A DNA stretch of 6,290 nt from Campylobacterales bacterium. Lineage in GTDB: Bacteria > Campylobacterota > Campylobacteria > Campylobacterales > Hydrogenimonadaceae. A model generated the notes under the pieces. That model did not search any database. It was not told the DNA's origin and saw only the letters and a list, made by a program, of their open reading frames with translations. The stretch lies in assembly GCA_026986055.1 (NCBI GenBank), contig JALSPH010000270.1:1-6290 (forward strand). The letters run 5' to 3'. Each line of letters begins with the position of its first letter. Within the stretch, counting starts at the first letter, position 1. Both the position numbers and the translations under genes were made by a program. Of the stretch, positions 6,198-6,290 are shown piece after piece.

Positions 6198-6216
6198 TTT
6201 TACACAAATTTTACAC
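6198..6216 (+). promoter_or_regulatory. Paired TTTTACAC boxes, possible OmpR-type operator
   Basis: Two identical octamers TTTTACAC (6198-6205 and 6209-6216) are spaced 11 bp start to start, one helical turn, upstream of the gene that begins at 6260. Tandem repeats with about this period are the usual binding mode of OmpR/PhoB-family regulators, and such a regulator is encoded one gene upstream. CATAAT at 6225-6230 follows 8 bp later and could be the -10 box, placing the repeats over the -35 region as for an activator. This is inferred from spacing alone. Confidence 0.45.
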
Positions 6217-6259
6217 TCTTATGCCATAATTGTTGAAATTTTAAAAAAAGGGGAAGTTT

Positions 6260-6290
6260 ATGAGAGGAAGAGTTTTACTTGGGATTGGGG
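6260..6290 (+). CDS. Start of a downstream gene (partial, likely exported)
   Basis: ATG at 6260 is preceded by a strong AAAGGGGAAG site (6247-6256) and opens a frame M-R-G-R-V-L-L-G-I-G to the window edge. The basic residues followed by a hydrophobic stretch resemble the beginning of a signal peptide, so the product may be an envelope protein. It lies 71 bp after the kinase stop with its own possible promoter. Only ten codons are visible, so no family can be given. Confidence 0.6.
   Translation, partial: MRGRVLLGIG

Overview
The window looks like a chromosomal segment of a Campylobacterota (epsilonproteobacterial) anaerobe or microaerobe. All convincing genes lie on the + strand, and codon use leans on ATA and AGA. 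Shine-Dalgarno sites are mostly purine-rich (AAGGGG and AAGGAG types), and many genes overlap or nearly touch. A dense group of c-type cytochromes sits next to a small two-component locus, which fits a respiratory, possibly chemolithotrophic lifestyle. The genus cannot be fixed from the sequence alone.

Region 1 (1-378): the last codons of an upstream gene, then a small exported monoheme cytochrome c whose ATG directly follows that gene's stop. Region 2 (379-3004): a good sigma70-type promoter and an AT-rich dyad in the leader, then two multiheme cytochromes 9 bp apart. The first is a lipoprotein with 11 CXXCH motifs plus one CX3CH motif (12 potential hemes) on a long Ala/Pro/Glu/Lys tether. 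The second is an exported octaheme protein with an N-terminal Ig-like domain. Together with the first cytochrome this is up to 21 covalent hemes in about 3 kb. Region 3 (3005-3257): non-coding, with a perfect 13-bp hairpin and a dyad over a TATAAT box. Region 4 (3258-6188): three overlapping genes, namely a membrane-anchored double-Cache-like sensor protein, an OmpR-type response regulator, and a histidine kinase that starts at TTG and has no HAMP domain. Region 5 (6189-6290): a leader with two TTTTACAC boxes one helical turn apart, then the first codons of another gene.

Working model (inference): the 12-heme lipoprotein and 8-heme protein form an electron-transfer chain in the periplasm or across the outer membrane. 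The Cache protein reads a periplasmic ligand and acts through the kinase and regulator on neighbouring genes. The best in-window candidate target is the gene starting at 6260. No transposon, tRNA, rRNA or CRISPR array is visible.
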